From Antilocapra americana (Eukaryota; Chordata; Mammalia; Artiodactyla; Antilocapridae): a DNA stretch of 64,000 nucleotides. The DNA is taken from positions 34,209,909-34,273,908 of the forward strand of contig ML662442.1 in the NCBI GenBank assembly GCA_007570785.1, read 5' to 3'. Of this stretch, positions 32,691 to 43,700 are shown piece by piece. Position numbers and translations under genes: made by a program. The notes beneath the pieces are model-generated. The model was not told the origin of the DNA. It ran no database searches and saw nothing but the letters and a program-made list of their open reading frames with translations. How positions within the stretch are numbered: position 1 is the stretch's first letter; each line of letters begins with the position of its first letter.

Positions 32691-35460
32691 TATGATGTGT
32701 GAATAAGGTTCATTTGCTAATCTTAAAGAACTTAACCATAAAGCGTAGATGCACAAAAAATGAGAAAGCAATCTAAACATAACAGTAAAGAAAGTCATAA
32801 AATCACAAGAGAAAAAAGTAATAGAAGAGAAAAGGAACAGAGGGAAACTATAGGATTATAGAAATGAGGGAGCCATTGACAGGAGAGATGTGGAGGCAAG
32901 TTCTAGGATGATAGCTCTACAGCTATGCAGTGGGTCTGGAAGAGCAGGCAGTCCAGAATGGAGAGAGAGTGAAAGAGGTCTCAGCGGGAGAGACTTCCAG
33001 GAAAACATATGGCATGGTTAGACTATCTGATGCATTTGATCATGTGAAAAATAGTATTATGAAATGTTTTATGTGTTAGATTTACACTTTTGAGACAAAT
33101 TAGATAAAGGTTTTATGCATAGAGGCCTAAGTCAATGAAAAATTGAAACAATTCTACACTTTTAGAAACAGTAAAAATACTACAGAAATGGAAACATAAT
33201 CATTATACTACTTGGCTCAGCAGCAAACAATAATTGCACGGTTATGATAAAGTATCTCCATTCAGGAATTTAACCAAAAACTGTTGTAAACATATACTAG
33301 GAAGATGATGGGAATGGGAAGTGATTATTAATGTAAAGGAGAGGTTTAGTGTAAGAGAGAAAAAATATCTGCTGCAATTGGAAGTCAGTAGATGATATAT
33401 AACCGTATTAATTAGAAGTATAGGAATAGAAGTCAGAAAAAACAGCTAAGACATTTTTGCAAATATTTGTGTTGGGAAGTAAGACTAGTATGGAGGTGTG
33501 CAGTGATGGATGCTCAGTTTAACTGTGTTTTCTGAAACTATTTTTCAAAGCCATATATTTGAATTACTTTGATAAAATTTAACACTGGTGACTTTTAGGA
33601 GAGCATTTGCTAGTGAGGGGCAAAGCTAGTATGGCAAAAGAAAACTAAGATCATTTACTTGTATTTCAAGGCGTATCTCCAGAAGAGCATTTAGTCTGCT
33701 CTAAACTCTTTTAACATCAGAACTTTTGTGGTCTCTGCCTTAGACTTGAATGTGGTCTTCAAATTCTGTACACTTGCCATTCTACCATGTCATTTCAGTG
33801 TCATTTGGAACTTCAGTTGATGTAAAAACAACTTGACTTCAATTATTTCCTTGAAAGAATTTTCCTTTTCTTCGCTTCTTGGCAATGAAGACTGGACTCT
33901 GGGCTTTCCCAGAACTGGCTTGGTGTTACGCAGTCCATCCAGTCAACAAAATTAAAGATGAAAGTGTTCCTCATGTTTCAAGACCTAGTCTTTGCTCTAA
34001 CAGCTTGTTGATACCACACCACTGGATTGATAACACTTAAGTGTCTGGCTTTGATTGTGGTAAAATGCAATCAGCTGTTGACATAGAAAATATGAATAAA
34101 AATCCAGAGGGCAGATTTAGAGTATATTTATATGTGGGGTTGGTTTGGTGGATGGAGTGGGAGGAAAAGAATTTGAGAGGAGACAATGGAGAGAGACTCG
34201 AGGACATAGTATATAAGCACTGCAGCCTCCGATATTTGCCTGACAGCCCTAACCTTGGAGCAAGCTTCTTTGAAACTTCTTAATATATAATGGTAAAGTA
34301 AAAAGAAAAGCATACCATTGTTTTTGACTTAGGTTCTTATCCACAGTGGAGAATGGGATAGCTTATTTGCAAATCATTTGCTCCCATCTGAAGGGGCTCC
34401 CATTGTTAATGCTTCCGGAGCTGAAACGGAATACTCTGGGATTTTACCCATTGCCACTTGCCCAGCTGCAGAGAGAAGCATTGACTTAGCTTCCGGACCC
34501 CAAGGCAAATGTACTAGGAAAGCTTAGGTGCATTTTAAGAACCTCTCACCTATCACTTCTCTTTCTCCTCAGCCCTTCATGGTAGAATTCAGAATAGGTT
34601 GGAGCTCTGCTCCATTTTATGCCCAATAATTTAATGGAAGTTAAAGTGCAGTTAATAAAGGTAAATGACTAGAGAATTAATAGCCACGGCCAAATTCTCC
34701 CAACTTCATCAGCAAAGGAAAATTTGCAAGATATTTTAATAGGTGAATAGTCTAAGTCAACTTGAGTGATCACTATGAGTGATTTCAGAAAGGATGTCTC
34801 ATGGCCATTAAGAGTTAAGGAAACCAACTAATCATGTGGTATTATTTAATTTGTGACCATCTTGAAAGTTTTCTTTGTAATCTGGGTTGCAACCATTCAC
34901 ATGACAATTTGATTTTAAAGAGTTAGCATTCTATCAGTCAGTTTTCTTTCAATTCTTATTTTTATACTCCTGACAAGTGAATACACTTAGTTGAGGAAAA
35001 TTAAGTATTTGTGTAATTATATGTTTTGTTATTTCTCATGGTCGATGACATAGCATTTCATGTCTTCTAAAATTACAGCATCTAAGAAGAACCAATAATA
35101 TGTTCCAGTCTCTATTCATTTTCTTAATAGCCACAGGCTACTCTACATCACCACTCAGATTTCTTCAAGTACTAATGGCATTTGCTACCTAATGATCTGT
35201 GATGCTAGAGCTGAGCTAATAACTACAAGGTGAAGAGCATTTGTCATATTTACTATAGAAGTATATGTCCTTTGTTTTAGACTTATTTTCCTTAACTGTT
35301 AGGGTTTCCATTTTTGTTTCAAATTCAAAAATGACATTGTATATTGTTTCAGTGGTATATAAGCCTTAAGGTTACAAATATTTTCCCCAATTACTTTTAA
35401 TATTTTATTAATAATATAGCCAAGTTTTGTAATACACTTCTATGCTTTCTATAAAATAAA
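32691..35460. other. Unassigned non-coding stretch
   Basis: No gene or RNA recognised. The first few hundred bases may be further decayed L1. From 33420 the sequence is ordinary AT-rich DNA with short chance frames. Nothing else could be supported. Confidence 0.4.
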
Positions 35461-35463
35461 TAC

Positions 35464-35488
35464 ATGTGTGTGTGTGTGTATGTGTGTG
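35464..35488. repeat. (TG)n microsatellite
   Basis: TGTGTG tract with a TA interruption (35479-35480), directly adjoining a SINE. Confidence 0.88.
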
Positions 35489-35712
35489 AACTTCTCAGGT
35501 GGTGCTAGTGGTCAAGAACCCACCTGCCAATGCAGAAAATGTAAGAGACTCAGGTTCGATCCCTGGATCAGGAAGATTCCCTGGAGGAGGTTATAACCCA
35601 CTTCAGTATTCTTGCCTGGAGAATCTCATGGACAGAGGAGCCTGGTGGTCTACAATCTATGAGGTTGCAAAGAGTTGGGCATGGACATGATTGAAGCAAT
35701 TTAGCATGCATG
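35489..35712 (+). mobile_element. Bov-tA SINE
   Basis: Plus strand: AACTTCTCAGGTGGTGCTAG, TGCCAATGCAGAAAATGTAA, TCGATCCCTGGATCAGGAAG, TATTCTTGCCTGGAGAATCT and AGCCTGGTGGTCTACAATCT. It ends in GCATGCATGCATATATG. It is internally extended relative to the consensus by a few bases (AAAATGTAAGAGACTCAGG). Confidence 0.9.
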
Positions 35713-37057
35713 CATATATGTCTAAAAATGGATAGGAGGGAATGAGTGGGTTTCAGCCCTGAAAACATTGGTGGAAAGATATATTAAATTGGTGATGCGC
35801 GAAAGTCATTTTACATTCCCCTTCTTACTTTCTCCCTCACTCTCTAAATATGTATATATGCCTGTGCACACATATGCATTAATAATGTATATAAATATAC
35901 ACACACACACATGACTATTCCCTCTATTATGTCTTACAGTATGTATGTCTGATAAAATGCAAAGGGAGCAATAATGCTGGGAAACAATAGGGTCAAACAC
36001 TAAAATTGAAAACTCCCTTTTTTTCTCATCAGAACATTGTCAATCTTTTTATCTTCTAGGACAAATTCATTTTGGTTTTCCCTAAAGTAAAAATGAATGG
36101 TTATCTATAATTCTTCTCGTATTGAACTCAAAGTTCTTCCCTCGTTGGCCTTATCTGTTTTCAACTGCTCTTTGGAATGAACATTGTATATTTTCTTAGT
36201 CCACAAATACAGACAAAGCTCCTACTCTTCTGATTTGCCTGAGGGCAATGTGGTCTGAGTCTCAGAGCAGTGCTGTAATATATTTGTATGAAAAAGAGCA
36301 TCTTTGAGTGAGTCACTCTACCTCCCACAGACCAGTGAGTTGTGCACGTAGTTTCAGAGCCCTGGTCAGAGAGGCCAAATTGGACCCGTCTGAGCTCACT
36401 GTGAACCCTGAAAACAACATCAGTGCCTGGGGTTATTTTAAACTTCAGCATTTCAGAGTCCATTCTTTTTCACTATCATGAGTAATTTAATGAGGGTTAG
36501 TTTTAATAGTAAGATATTAAAGAGTCTTTTGTTTTTATGAATGAATTATTTAAAATATATTCCATCTTTAAAGGAAGTAATCATCTTTTTTCTAAAGACA
36601 ATTTCTAAAAACAGAGATTTAAAGATTTAAGTGTTTATTTTAACTTTTTGAATCTATAATGAGTACCATTCTGGAAACAATTATTTCCGAAAAGTAAATA
36701 TAATAAGCAAAACAAACATGTTATTTATAATTTTTTTTAATTCACCCATTTGTTAAGAATTCTTTCCACAAGAATATTTACACCCTTGATGAATGGAGTA
36801 TCAAACCTAATTTCTAGTTTTGAAATTGTCATTCAATATGCACAACATATTGTCCCTAAAACATGTATTTGGTTTAACAGACTATTAACACTTACTTCTA
36901 ACAGTAGTTAATGTTTTCATTAAAAGTATGCATCACTATATTTTTTTCATCAATACAAATTGGAATAGTATTTTCTATTAACAGAAAGATAACCATTTTG
37001 AGTTTTTGTTATATGCAAGGTACTCTATTATTTATTTAGGTTTCAAAAAACAAAGAC
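35713..37057. other. Unassigned AT-rich stretch
   Basis: Contains a short ACACACAC run near 35899 and chance open frames (100 codons at 36161-36463, minus). No gene or named repeat recognised. Confidence 0.45.
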
Positions 37058-37069
37058 CATTATACCTAT

Positions 37070-37291
37070 GGGGCTTCCCTGATGGTTCAGCAGGTAAAAA
37101 AAACTCCTCCTGAAATGCAGGAGACACAGGAAATGCGGATTTGACCCCTGGGTCCAGAAGATCCCCTAGAGAAGGAAATGGCGATGCACTCCAGTGTTCT
37201 TGCCTAGAAAATCCCATGGACAGAGGACCCTGGCATGCTACAGTCCATAGGGTTACAAAGAGTTGAACGTAACTAAGCATGCAGGTATAGC
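37070..37291 (+). mobile_element. Bov-tA SINE (first of an inverted pair)
   Basis: GGGGCTTCCCTGATGGTTCA, AATGCAGGAGACACAGG, TCCAGAAGATCCCCTAGAGA, AGTGTTCTTGCCTAGAAAAT and CTACAGTCCATAGGGTTACA. Flanked by CATTATACCTAT (37058-37069) and CGTTACACCTAC (37292-37303). A small internal repeat of ACACAGGAAATGCGG text makes it longer than usual. Confidence 0.92.
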
Positions 37292-37303
37292 CGTTACACC
37301 TAC

Positions 37304-37506
37304 GAAAGTGTTAGGCACTCAGTCATGTCAGATTCCTTGTGACCCTTTGGACTCTAGCCCATCTAGCTCCTCTGTCCTGGGAATTCTCCAGCAAGAATAC
37401 TGGAGTGGGTATTCACTTCTCCAGGGTATCTTCCCAACCCAGGAATTGAACGCCAGTCTCCTGATTGCAGGCAGATTCTTTACTGGCTGAGCCACTAGGG
37501 GAGCTG
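37304..37506 (-). mobile_element. Bov-tA SINE (second of an inverted pair)
   Basis: + strand landmarks: GTTAGGCACTCAGTCATGTC, CTAGCTCCTCTGTCCTGGGA, AGCAAGAATACTGGAGTGGG, GGCAGATTCTTTACTGGCTG and GAGCCACTAGGGGAGCTG. Flanked by CGTTACACCTAC (37292-37303) and CATTACACCTAT (37507-37518). The same target word thus occurs three times around the two SINEs. Confidence 0.92.
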
Positions 37507-37707
37507 CATTACACCTATAGTGGCATTTTAAAATAACTAACTCTTAAAAGAGTGCTGATGTTATAACTTGGTTCTTTGAGAGTCCAGGAAAGTAAGAGCC
37601 AGTTGTGTTTGTTTTTGAAAAATGCAGAATGTTTCAGGAAGTGGTAATAGAATGACTAAAGTATGGAAGGAAAAAAAAAAGAGTTGTGGAATGCACGCAC
37701 ACACACA

Positions 37708-38021
37708 TGAATGATTATATTCCCCTCAAATTCATATGTTGAAACCCTAGCCCCGTGATGTGATGGTTAGGAGGTGGGCCTTTGCGAGGTGATTAGGTTT
37801 AGATGAGGTGGTGATGGCAGGACACGGTGGTAGTGTGATCTTATAAGAGGAGGAGACACCAGCGTTCTCTCCACCATGTAGGATACAGCAAGAATGCAGC
37901 TGTCTGCAGGCCAGGAAGAGGGTCCTCACCAAGAACTAAATGTGGCTACACCTTGATCTTGAACTCTCTGGCCTCTAGAACTGTGGGAAATGTGTCTATT
38001 GTTTAAGCCATCTAGTCTATA
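37708..38021 (+). repeat. MLT1 (MaLR) LTR, left part
   Basis: Clear MLT1 text: TTCCCCTCAAATTCATATGT, TGAAACCCTAGCCCCGTGAT, AGGAGGTGGGCCTTTGCGAG, TGATCTTATAAGAGGAGGAG, CACCATGTAGGATACAGCAA, CCTTGATCTTGAACTCTCTG and GTTTAAGCCATCTAGTCTAT. It is a non-coding solo LTR of the ERVL-MaLR group, cut by the BovB that follows and resuming at 39119. Confidence 0.88.
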
Positions 38022-39102
38022 AGTTCAGTTCAGTTGCTCAGTCGTGTCTGACTCTTTGCGACCCCATGGACTGAAGCCCCTGTCCATCACCAATTCCCGG
38101 GGCTTGCTCTAACTCATGTCCATTGAGTTGGTGATGCCATCCAACCATCTCATCCTCTCTCGTCCCCTTCTCATCCCGCTTTCAATCTTTCCCAGCATCA
38201 GGGTCTTTTCAAATCAATCAGTTCTGCACATCAGATGGCCAAAGTATTGTAGTTTCAGCTTTAGCATCAGTCCTTCCAATGAATATTCAGGACTGATTTC
38301 CTTTAGGATGGACTGGTTGGATCTCCTTGCCATTCAAGGGACTCTCAAGAGTCTTCTCCAACACCACAGTTGAAAAGCATCAATTCTTCGGCACTCAACT
38401 TTCTTTATAGTCCAACTCTCACATCCATACATGACTGCTGGAAAAACCAAAGCTTTGGTTTGGACCTTTATAGGCAAAGTAATGTCTCTGCATTTTAGTA
38501 TGCTGTCTAGGTTGGTCATAACTTTTCTTCCAAGGAGCAGGCAGCTTTTAATTTCATGGCTGCAATCACCATCTGCAGTGATTTTGGGGCCCCCCAAAAT
38601 AAAGTCTCTCACTGTTTCCACTGTTTCCCCATCTATTTGCCATGAAGTGATGGGACCAGATGCCATGAACTTAGTTTTCTGAATGTTGAGTTTTAAGCCA
38701 ACTTTTTCACTCTTATCTTTCACTTTCATCAGGAGGCTCTATAGTTCTTTGCTTTCTGCCATAAGGGTGGTGTCATCTGCATATCTGAGGTTATTGATAT
38801 TTCTTCCAGCAATCTTGATTCCAGCTTATACTTCTTCCAGTCCAGCATTTCTCATGATGTACTCTGTATGTAAGTTAAATAAGCAGGGTGACAATATACA
38901 GCCTTGATGTACTCCTTGCCCGATTTAGAACCAGTCTGTTGTTCTAAGCAGTTGAACAGTCCAGTTCAAACTGTTGCTTCCTGACCTGCATACAGATTTC
39001 TCAGGAGGAAGATAGGGTGGTCTGGTATTCCCATCTCTTGAAGAATTTTCCACAGTTTGTTGTGATCCACACACTAAAATGCTTTGGCATAGTCAATAAA
39101 GC
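38022..39102 (-). mobile_element. BovB LINE inserted in an MLT1 LTR
   Basis: Minus-strand BovB with the usual GTTCAGTTGCTCAGTCGTGT terminus. It reads KVGLKLNIQKTKFMASGPIT, SWQIDGETVETVRDFILGGP, KSCLLLGRKVMTNLDSILKC, MYGCESWTIKKVECRRIDAF and LWCWRRLLRVP; the CpG arginine codon at 38388-38390 is intact here, so the frame continues past KVEC. The 5' end is lost near the FIDYAKAF region. Sixteen bases of filler (39103-39118) precede the right target copy. TSD CTAGTCTATA (38012-38021) and CTAGTCTGTA (39119-39128). Confidence 0.94.
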
Positions 39103-39118
39103 TATATGTATAATAAAA

Positions 39119-39163
39119 CTAGTCTGTAGTATTTTGTTACTGCAGCCTAATCTAAGGCAGAAG
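39119..39163 (+). repeat. MLT1 LTR, right part
   Basis: CTAGTCTGTAGTATTTTGTT and ACTGCAGCCTAATCTAAGGC are the 3' end of the MLT1 consensus (ccagtctatggtattttgttatagcagcc...). This is the continuation of the LTR at 37708-38021. Confidence 0.82.
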
Positions 39164-39204
39164 AGAGGAAGCAGGTTTGACTCAAGAAGATGGTTTAAGT
39201 GGAG

Positions 39205-39960
39205 GATTGTATTACTTGTCCATTGATGTGTAATAATATTAGCACAAACATGGTGGGTTAAGACACATGCATTTTTATCTCACAGTTTCCTAGGGATCCA
39301 AATTTGAGGCACAGCTTAGCTGGTATGTCTGCTTAAGTTATCTCACAAATGCTGTGATCACTGCTGACTGGGATTGGGGGTTTTATCTGAGGCTTGATTG
39401 AGGAAGGAGCCAGTGCTACCCTCAGAGGATTACTGGCAGTGTTTCAATCCTTGTGGGCTGTCAGATGGAAGGCCTTCATTGTTTGTTGGCTGTAATGCCA
39501 AGCTCTCTGCCTTGTGGACTTTCCAAACATGGCTGCTTGCTTCTTCAAGCCAGGAATGAAGGGAGAGTCTCCTAGTAGGAAGGATGTTACAACTTTATTT
39601 AATGTAATCATGTACATGTAAACCTGTACAGGCTTCCCTGGGGGCTCAGTGGTAAAGAATCTGCCTGGCAATGCAGAAGACATGGGTTTGATCCTAGGTC
39701 AGGAAGATCCCCTGGAGATGCAAATGGCAACCTGATCCAGTATTTTTGCCTGGGAAATTCCATGGACAGAGGAGCCAGGTGGGCTACAGTCCATGGGGTT
39801 GCAAAAGAGTCGGATATGACTTAGTGACTAAGACAGCAAACAGCAACAGTCCTGTACACCATGTCACCTTTGCTGTATTCTGTTGGTAAGACACAAATTA
39901 GAGATCCCATCTACACTCAAGGGGAAAAATTACACATGAGTGTAAATACAGGTGTAAATT
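39205..39960 (-). repeat. Ancient LTR-like repeat, antisense, split by a SINE
   Basis: + strand order: ATTACTTGTCCATTGATGTG, ATTTTTATCTCACAGTTTCC, GAGGCACAGCTTAGCTGGTA, TTTTATCTGAGGCTTGATTG, CCAAACATGGCTGCTTGCTT, CTTTATTTAATGTAATCATG, then after the SINE CACCATGTCACCTTTGCTGT and ATTCTGTTGG. This matches a common old mammalian LTR family read in reverse; I leave the subfamily open. No viral genes adjoin it. Confidence 0.55.
39631..39850 (+). mobile_element. Bov-tA SINE with 8-bp TSD, inside an LTR fossil
   Basis: GGCTTCCCTGGGGGCTCAGT, AATCTGCCTGGCAATGCAGA, GGTCAGGAAGATCCCCTGGA, AGCCAGGTGGGCTACAGTCC and AGAGTCGGATATGACTTAGT, with a CAGCAAACAGCAACAGT tail. Flanked by perfect CCTGTACA at 39623-39630 and 39851-39858. 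Confidence 0.93.
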
Positions 39961-40125
39961 ACACAGGGCAATAATCAAGAGAGTCACTTGAGGGTCTTTT
40001 CACTGCAAGGAACAAAGCAGAAAAAAAATCAGAAAATAAAAAAGGGTCCTTGTTTAATGAAGACATGGATAAATGTAAATGATTATTCTCATTGTGAGTA
40101 AAAAAAAAAAATCTGATTTTTTATG

Positions 40126-40697
40126 TATTCAGTTCAGTTCAGTTCAGTCACTCAGTCATGTCCGACTCCTTGCGACCCCATGAATCGCAGCACGCCAGGC
40201 CTCCCTGTCCATCACCAACTCCCGGAGTCCACCCAAACCCATGTCCATTGAGTCAGTGATGCCATCCAGCCATCTCATCCTCTGTCATCCCCTTCTTCTC
40301 CTACCCCCAATCCTTTCCAGATTCAGGGTCTTTTCCAATGAGTCAACTCTTCGCATGAGGTGGCCAAAGTATTGGAGTTTCAGCTTCAACATCAGTCCTT
40401 CCAATGAACACCTAGGACTGATCTTCTTTAGGATGGAATGGTTGGATCTTCTTGCCATCCAAGGGACTGTCAAGAGTCTGCTCCAACACCACAGTTCAAA
40501 AGCATCAATTCTTTGGCACTCAGCTTTCTTTATAGTCCAACTCTCACATCCATACATGACTACTGGAAAAACCATAGCCTTGACTCAACGGACCTTTGTT
40601 GGCCAAGTAACGTCTCTGCTTTTTAATTTGCTATCTAGGTTGTTCATAACTTTCCTTCAAAGGAATAGGTGTCTTTTAATTTCGTGGCTGCAATCAC
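40126..40697 (-). mobile_element. 5'-truncated BovB LINE
   Basis: Minus strand, beginning at the CAGTTCAGTTCAGTTCAGTC terminus. It encodes VFPVVMYGCESWTIKKAECQ, RIDAFELWCW, LTVPWMARRSNHSILKKISP and LKLKLQYFGHLMRRVDSLEK without an internal stop for 96 codons (40285-40575). The CpG arginine codon (40513-40515) has become CAA. The 5' end is at GTGGCTGCAATCAC. The TSD is weak (CTGATT on both sides). Confidence 0.93.
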
Positions 40698-40709
40698 TGA
40701 TTGAATTTC

Positions 40710-43700
40710 CAACTTGAACTTTCTATTGTGATATACAGGTTATTGACAGTACCCTGAATTTAGGAATAGATTCTGTCCAACTCTGTGTAGGCTATTTGAT
40801 AAGCAGTATTGAAAAATATTTTCCCCTCTTCCCTCGAAGATTGTATTTGGTGCAGCCAGGAAATGTTCAGCTTAATGAAGAGGAGATGTGGTGAGGTTTT
40901 TGGAGAGGATCTGGTTACTGGAGGGGAGAAGACCCATTTGGGGAAGAGTTTACCACACTTGCATCTGAGCAGTTTGATAGAGAAGAGGCCATATTTGGGC
41001 AGAGAATAATGAACACATTACAGAAATTAGAGCAGGGGAGTGGCAGAGCCAAGAGGTCAAATCAAGCAGCTTGACCCCAGAGCCTGCAGTCTTCAACCCT
41101 CCCCATCTCCACCCAAGGCCTCTGAAGGCTGGGTTCTTGGTAAAAGGGAAATCTCAGAGGTCATTCGGTCCCAGCTCCTCAGCTTCAGATAAGGAAGTTG
41201 AGGAGTCCATGAGGATTAAATATTAGCCTCAAGTCATGAAATGGTCCTCTAGCATAGCCAGCCCCAAAAGTTAAAGCAAAAATCAAAGTACTGCTTTGAA
41301 ACTTTCTTGGATTTTAATTCTTATTTTATAGAAGGAGGGCCCTCAGAATAGCACTGATTATCTCTTATGGTTTCTAAAGAAGAGGTTGAAAAGAACTGAA
41401 TATCTGAAGAATTCCTTCAGTCCTCTTCTGCTTGGGGTCTTAGGATATAAAGTAATTCCATTAAATCAGTGTTTTAATAGCAGCAGCAGCGTATCCCTGG
41501 AAAGAAGGGATACATATCAAGCATATCATTTCTCAGCCTTTTTTTTCTTCTTCATTCCTCTACCTCTTCAGGACAAATCTAATGTGAGGCTTTTGAAAGT
41601 GACATGGGATGAGAGCTGGGGAGAAGCTTAACTAAATCTAATCAAACTTTATTGTCTTCTAACTTCAAAGGGAAGCCAAGTATGAAGGACATGTGTGAAG
41701 ATTCAGAAGGCAAGAGGCTGTAAGATATCTTATGACAGTTTGCTTGAGTATGTTGTACTACTTCTAAGTGTTAGGAGCATTTAATCAAGCCCGAAGAAGC
41801 CTTGAGGGAAAAATAGGTACTACTAGAATCCAAAGAGGTTCAGGTATGTTATTAGTAATCAAAGCAGGTTGATCAGTTCTCTGAAAACTCTGTGCAAAGT
41901 GTTTGATATTCAAAACAACAATCTGATTACGTCTTTGTTGGTTGGAACCAATCGATTACTGTCTCATTACTGTTCATATCCAATCAATCAACAGGGTGAC
42001 AGGTTTGGGTACAAAGACCAGATACAGAACAGAAGATGAAAAGCTAATGTGGAGAACATGCATTTGAATTTTCTTGCAGCTGTTTGCTATGTAATCTTCC
42101 TTTCATTCACAATTAGCTCACATCTATGTCCCTAAAGATACTCTAACCATTAACCCCAGTGGTCTCAAGTTCTTTAAATGTACACACTGAGACCCAGGAA
42201 GATGAAGTGGCTGAACTTGGCCACAGGTCTGGGTGGCTACAAAGCCAGAGCATTAGCCCACGTCTTCAACACTTTATACATTTTGTCAAGATTCAGTTTC
42301 CAATCCGGTTCATGGATGTTGATTTAACAACAACAACAAAAAAGTTAAAATGAGATTATCACATACACTTATGGAGAGGAATGAGCTTTAGTGATTGTTT
42401 CATCTCCATTGAGGCCGTGATTTTTAGTTTTGAAACTCTGCAACTTTTCTAAAATTTAGGAGGCTGACTAGATGCTGAAAGACACTTATTGACTAAAATC
42501 TATTTAGAAGTCCTTAGATGAAAGGTGCTACATAAAATTATCCTTATGACAGAGTGACTGTATGGAGCCAGGTTGGTGTTTGACTAGGATGCATCTCACC
42601 TGGTTAGCCAGCAGCCAGGTTCTTTGGGGAGATGATGTATGCCTGTTGCAACAACAAGAACAAAGAGAGGGAAGCACTGGCACCAAGGCTTCTTAGAAAA
42701 AGCCCCAGGGTAAGCCCAACCCAGCCTCTCCTCCCACTAATTGTAAGTTTTATTATTACTATTTTTTTTACCTTTTATGTTTTAAGGTCAACATCTTCAT
42801 GTTTTAAGGTTATAACAAGTTATGGGATCATAGCACTTTATAGTTAACAAAACGTTCATATAGGTTATTCTTTTGGAGAGTCTTAAAGTCTGTAAGATAT
42901 GTAGGTAGATATCACCATCCTGTTTGGATGTATAAGCACAGACAATTATTAGAATCACACTGTCAGAAAATGACATTCTGTACCAGAACAAGGCTGCTTC
43001 CCTAGTTGAGCTTCAACCTTAGCAGAGGTAACATTGATGTCATCTCTCCCAGGCATGCTGGGGCATCACTGCTGAGTGGGAGGTTGGCAGCTCTGGCAGG
43101 ATTACTGAGAGGGATTCAGGTTATCCTAGTCAGAAGTCCCAGGAAGTTACATCTCTGCCTTTGGTTTTATCACTGTGTGTTAGGAGGTTTTATGGAAGAA
43201 TTGCCTCATTCCTCTGGGCTTCAGATCCATGCCTTACCTCATCTAGGTGACTGTGCACTGGAGTAGAGGGAGACAGACATCAAGGCTGCTTCCCAAGGCT
43301 GCTATGGACAGTTGTGCAGGCTGTGTACTACACAACTTTAGGGGTACCATTCAAATAAAAGATGTTATAGATGTTCACATTGACTATGATACTGTTCCAA
43401 CAGAGAGAAGTAAAGTGTTGGGGAAAAAGTGGTTTTCTAATTTGTAAAAAAGTTGAAGGCAGCTAGGGCTCTGAATCAGGGCATACTTATGGAAAAATAT
43501 GAGAATTAAGCAAAAAAAATAAAGTTATTAGAATTCTTTATTCACAACCAATAATCTAGAAGGCAATTTATGAGAATACAACCCAATTTATATTTAAGAG
43601 CAAAAAGAAAATCAGTAAATTAAACATATTATACGTGTCTCATCAGGTAACACTGTGAGTATAGAAATTTCAGACAGCAGGCCTAATATTTAAAAAATTA

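Noticed and set aside
37708..39163. A provirus or retroviral coding region attached to the MLT1 LTR
   Set aside because: Only LTR text is present; no gag, pol or env resemblance next to any of the LTR remnants in the window.
40113..40709. A confident target-site duplication for the BovB at 40126-40697
   Set aside because: Only CTGATT is shared before the flanks diverge; too short to separate from chance.
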